Origin: JABIDZ01 sp964402905
Lineage (GTDB): Archaea > Iainarchaeota > Iainarchaeia > Iainarchaeales > JAAZKV01
Reading direction: 5' to 3'
Length of the DNA: 14,331 nt
NCBI GenBank assembly: GCA_964402905.1
Contig: CAYODU010000017.1
Location: 1-14,331 of the forward strand
The translations under genes and the position numbers were made by a program. The notes below the pieces were generated by a model, which was not told the origin of the DNA, did not search any database, and worked only from the letters and a program-made list of their open reading frames with translations. Shown one piece after another: positions 12,996-14,331 of the stretch (position 1 is its first letter; every line of letters starts with the position of its first letter).

Positions 12996-13943
12996 ATGCT
13001 TGAAATGGTTTTCTGGGTAATTGTTTTCATTGTGAGCTTGGCGGTTCTGATTAAAGCAAGTAGTATTTTTACTGATGCGGCGGAAGAAGTCGGACTATTT
13101 TTTGGTATGAGTAGTTTTATTATTGGTGTAACAATAGTTGCTTTCGGAACTTCTTTACCTGAATTAATATCCGGTTTTATATCTGTTTATTATGGGGCTC
13201 CAGAAATTATTATTGGAAATGTTTTGGGTGCAAACATTTCAAACATTTTGCTTATCTTAGGTTTAGCAGCAATTGTGAGTAAAAAAATACGCTTGACAAG
13301 AGAACTATTGAATATTGATTTACCAATAATGGTTGCCGCAGCATTTCTTGGTGCGCTAATTGTTTTTGATGGAATAATTACTTTACCCGAATCGCTTTTA
13401 CTAATAGTTTTCTTTATTGTTTATTTGTTTTACACTATTAGCACTGACAACAAAATTGAAGAAAAGAAAAAAGCAAAGAAAAAGGTTTTGAGGAAAAGAG
13501 TTGTTTTGTATTTGTGTTTAGGTGCAGTACTAATCTACTTTGGTGCAGAGTATACTATCCAATCAGTAATTCATCTCTCAGAAATATTTAATATTGGGAC
13601 AGGGATCATTGCAGCAACAATTTTTTCGTTTGGAACAACTCTCCCCGAATTAACTGTTAGTTTGACTGCTGCAAGAAAAGGAAATGCAGAAATTGCAATT
13701 GGAAATATTATAGGTTCAAACATATTCAATATTCTTGCAGTCATTGGTTTCCCTGCATTAATGGGAACAGTTTTATTTGGCGCAATTGTTTTTAACGTAC
13801 CAATGTTTTTGATTGCTGTTCTACTCGGGGCAACAGTACTATTCTTCTTTATTACACAAGACAAAGAAGTAACTCGCTGGGAAGGTTATATACTAATAAT
13901 ATTCTACATTTTTTTCATAACAAAAATGCTGGGTTTGATCTAA
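12996..13943 (+). CDS. Na+/Ca2+ exchanger family (CaCA, YrbG-like) antiporter
   Basis: A 315-residue membrane protein of about ten helices made of two inverted halves. The alpha-1 repeat holds FGTSLPELISG (50-60) and GNVLGANISN (74-83); the alpha-2 repeat holds FGTTLPELTVS (212-222) and GNIIGSNIFN (236-245). The Glu of each GT(S/T)LPE and the polar residues of each GN..G.N..N form the ion site. A charged cytosolic loop (about 150-168, Lys-rich) joins the halves; it is short, as in prokaryotic K+-independent exchangers. It should export Ca2+ or a related cation using sodium or protons. The ATG at 12996 is used; Met4 is an alternative. A TATA-like stretch is at about 12955-12966. Confidence 0.92.
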   Translation: MLEMVFWVIVFIVSLAVLIKASSIFTDAAEEVGLFFGMSSFIIGVTIVAFGTSLPELISGFISVYYGAPEIIIGNVLGANISNILLILGLAAIVSKKIRLTRELLNIDLPIMVAAAFLGALIVFDGIITLPESLLLIVFFIVYLFYTISTDNKIEEKKKAKKKVLRKRVVLYLCLGAVLIYFGAEYTIQSVIHLSEIFNIGTGIIAATIFSFGTTLPELTVSLTAARKGNAEIAIGNIIGSNIFNILAVIGFPALMGTVLFGAIVFNVPMFLIAVLLGATVLFFFITQDKEVTRWEGYILIIFYIFFITKMLGLI

Positions 13944-13985
13944 AACTTTTTCAAGAGGTAAAAAGAGAAAAAACTTTGAGTAAGG

Positions 13986-13993
13986 TTTATAAA
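13986..13993 (+). promoter_or_regulatory. Strong palindromic TATA box before a non-coding region
   Basis: TTTATAAA, the best box type in this window, would start a transcript near 14016. No ORF follows in the remaining 315 bases, so the product is either a non-coding RNA or a long leader. Confidence 0.55.
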
Positions 13994-14015
13994 TGTTGAG
14001 CGTAGCTATATGTAT

Positions 14016-14331
14016 AGCAATTTGATTGCCTGGTGGCACGTTGTGATTTTTTCACGACGCAATTGCAAGAGTAGATTGAATTAGTGGTTGCGAATTAGCA
14101 ATGCTTTTTGCGACTATTGATTGCAAGTTCTCGTATTGAAGACCTTTGTTAAGTCAAAGATTCAATTTTTCAATGTTAAAAATCCGTTTTTGGATTTTTA
14201 GAAAAGAACTGTGTCTTGGCTTTGCCATACACATTGTTCAAAGTGAGCACTACTGTTTTTAGTAGTGTGATGTTGGTTAGTAACACAATTGGATGTGAGT
14301 AATAAATAGTGCTCAAACCAATTTTAATTAA
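14016..14331 (+). ncRNA. Candidate structured RNA or long leader (continues past window)
   Basis: No frame on either strand looks coding from 13944 to the window end. After the TATA box, a series of stems can be read: GCAATT (14017-14022) with AATTGC (14061-14066); CGTTGTGA (14039-14046) with TCACGACG (14052-14059); ATTGAA plus CTTTG (14135-14148) with CAAAG plus TTCAAT (14155-14166); AAAAATCC (14178-14185) with GGATTTTT (14192-14199); TGTGT/ACACA enclosing TGGC/GCCA (14210-14233); CACTACT (14248-14254) with AGTAGTG (14261-14267). I do not find the conserved cores of SRP RNA, RNase P RNA or 16S rRNA. It could be the leader of an rRNA or protein operon beyond the window, or a lineage-specific RNA. 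Confidence 0.4.

Noticed and set aside
13571..13864. Minus-strand ORF within the exchanger gene
   Set aside because: Overlaps the alpha-2 repeat of a well-supported gene; composition fits an antisense shadow.
14016..14331. SRP RNA, RNase P RNA or start of 16S rRNA
   Set aside because: The diagnostic cores (SRP GGAAGG-type loop region, RNase P GAGGAAAGTCC-type core, 16S 5' end CCGGTTGATCC) are not present in the visible part.

Overview
This is an AT-rich window that reads as archaeal. The marks are a deoxyhypusine synthase, a very basic eL41-like ribosomal protein, TATA boxes (often the palindrome TTTATAAA) centred about 25-27 bases before start codons so that many transcripts should be leaderless, and GGTGAG-type ribosome binding sites on the few leadered genes. 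Compact genes, low GC and bacterial-type enzymes (MetA, GpmA) would suit a DPANN-type archaeon (Woesearchaeota/Pacearchaeota-like), but that placement is an inference.

Left part (1-2222), accessory in character: the 3' part of an unrecognised gene overlaps a nucleotidyltransferase gene by four bases (possible toxin-antitoxin pair). Next come two gene remnants facing each other (the tail of another nucleotidyltransferase and the tail of an ABC-transporter ATPase), then a HicB/HicA toxin-antitoxin pair and a small palindromic, possibly structured element.

Middle part (2223-8115): a cytosolic beta-propeller protein (-), a tandem two-domain Nudix protein (+), a pterin-4a-carbinolamine dehydratase-like protein (-), MetA (+), a two-helix membrane protein (+), a HIT-family protein (-) and deoxyhypusine synthase (+). 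The MetA gene is the most striking item: its conserved N-terminus is fully encoded but no ATG/GTG/TTG is available there. An ATT codon lies exactly at the family start position behind a good GGTGAG site, and counting from it puts the catalytic residues at the textbook numbers (Cys142, His235, Glu237, and Glu111 predicting acetyl-CoA use).

Right part (8116-13943), housekeeping: GpmA, CTP synthase (PyrG), a 46-residue orphan ORF, an eL41-like protein, then a UbiA-family prenyltransferase (-) and a SAM methyltransferase (+) that diverge from one central palindromic TATA box. Behind the methyltransferase, a 37-bp tandem repeat is flanked by a second copy of the last nine codons of the gene. A CaCA-family Na+/Ca2+ exchanger follows.

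The last ~390 bases hold no credible ORF, but a strong TTTATAAA box followed by a chain of hairpins suggests a structured RNA or a long leader (for example of an rRNA operon beyond the window). Most genes look like single transcription units with their own promoters. I see no phage, IS element or CRISPR array.
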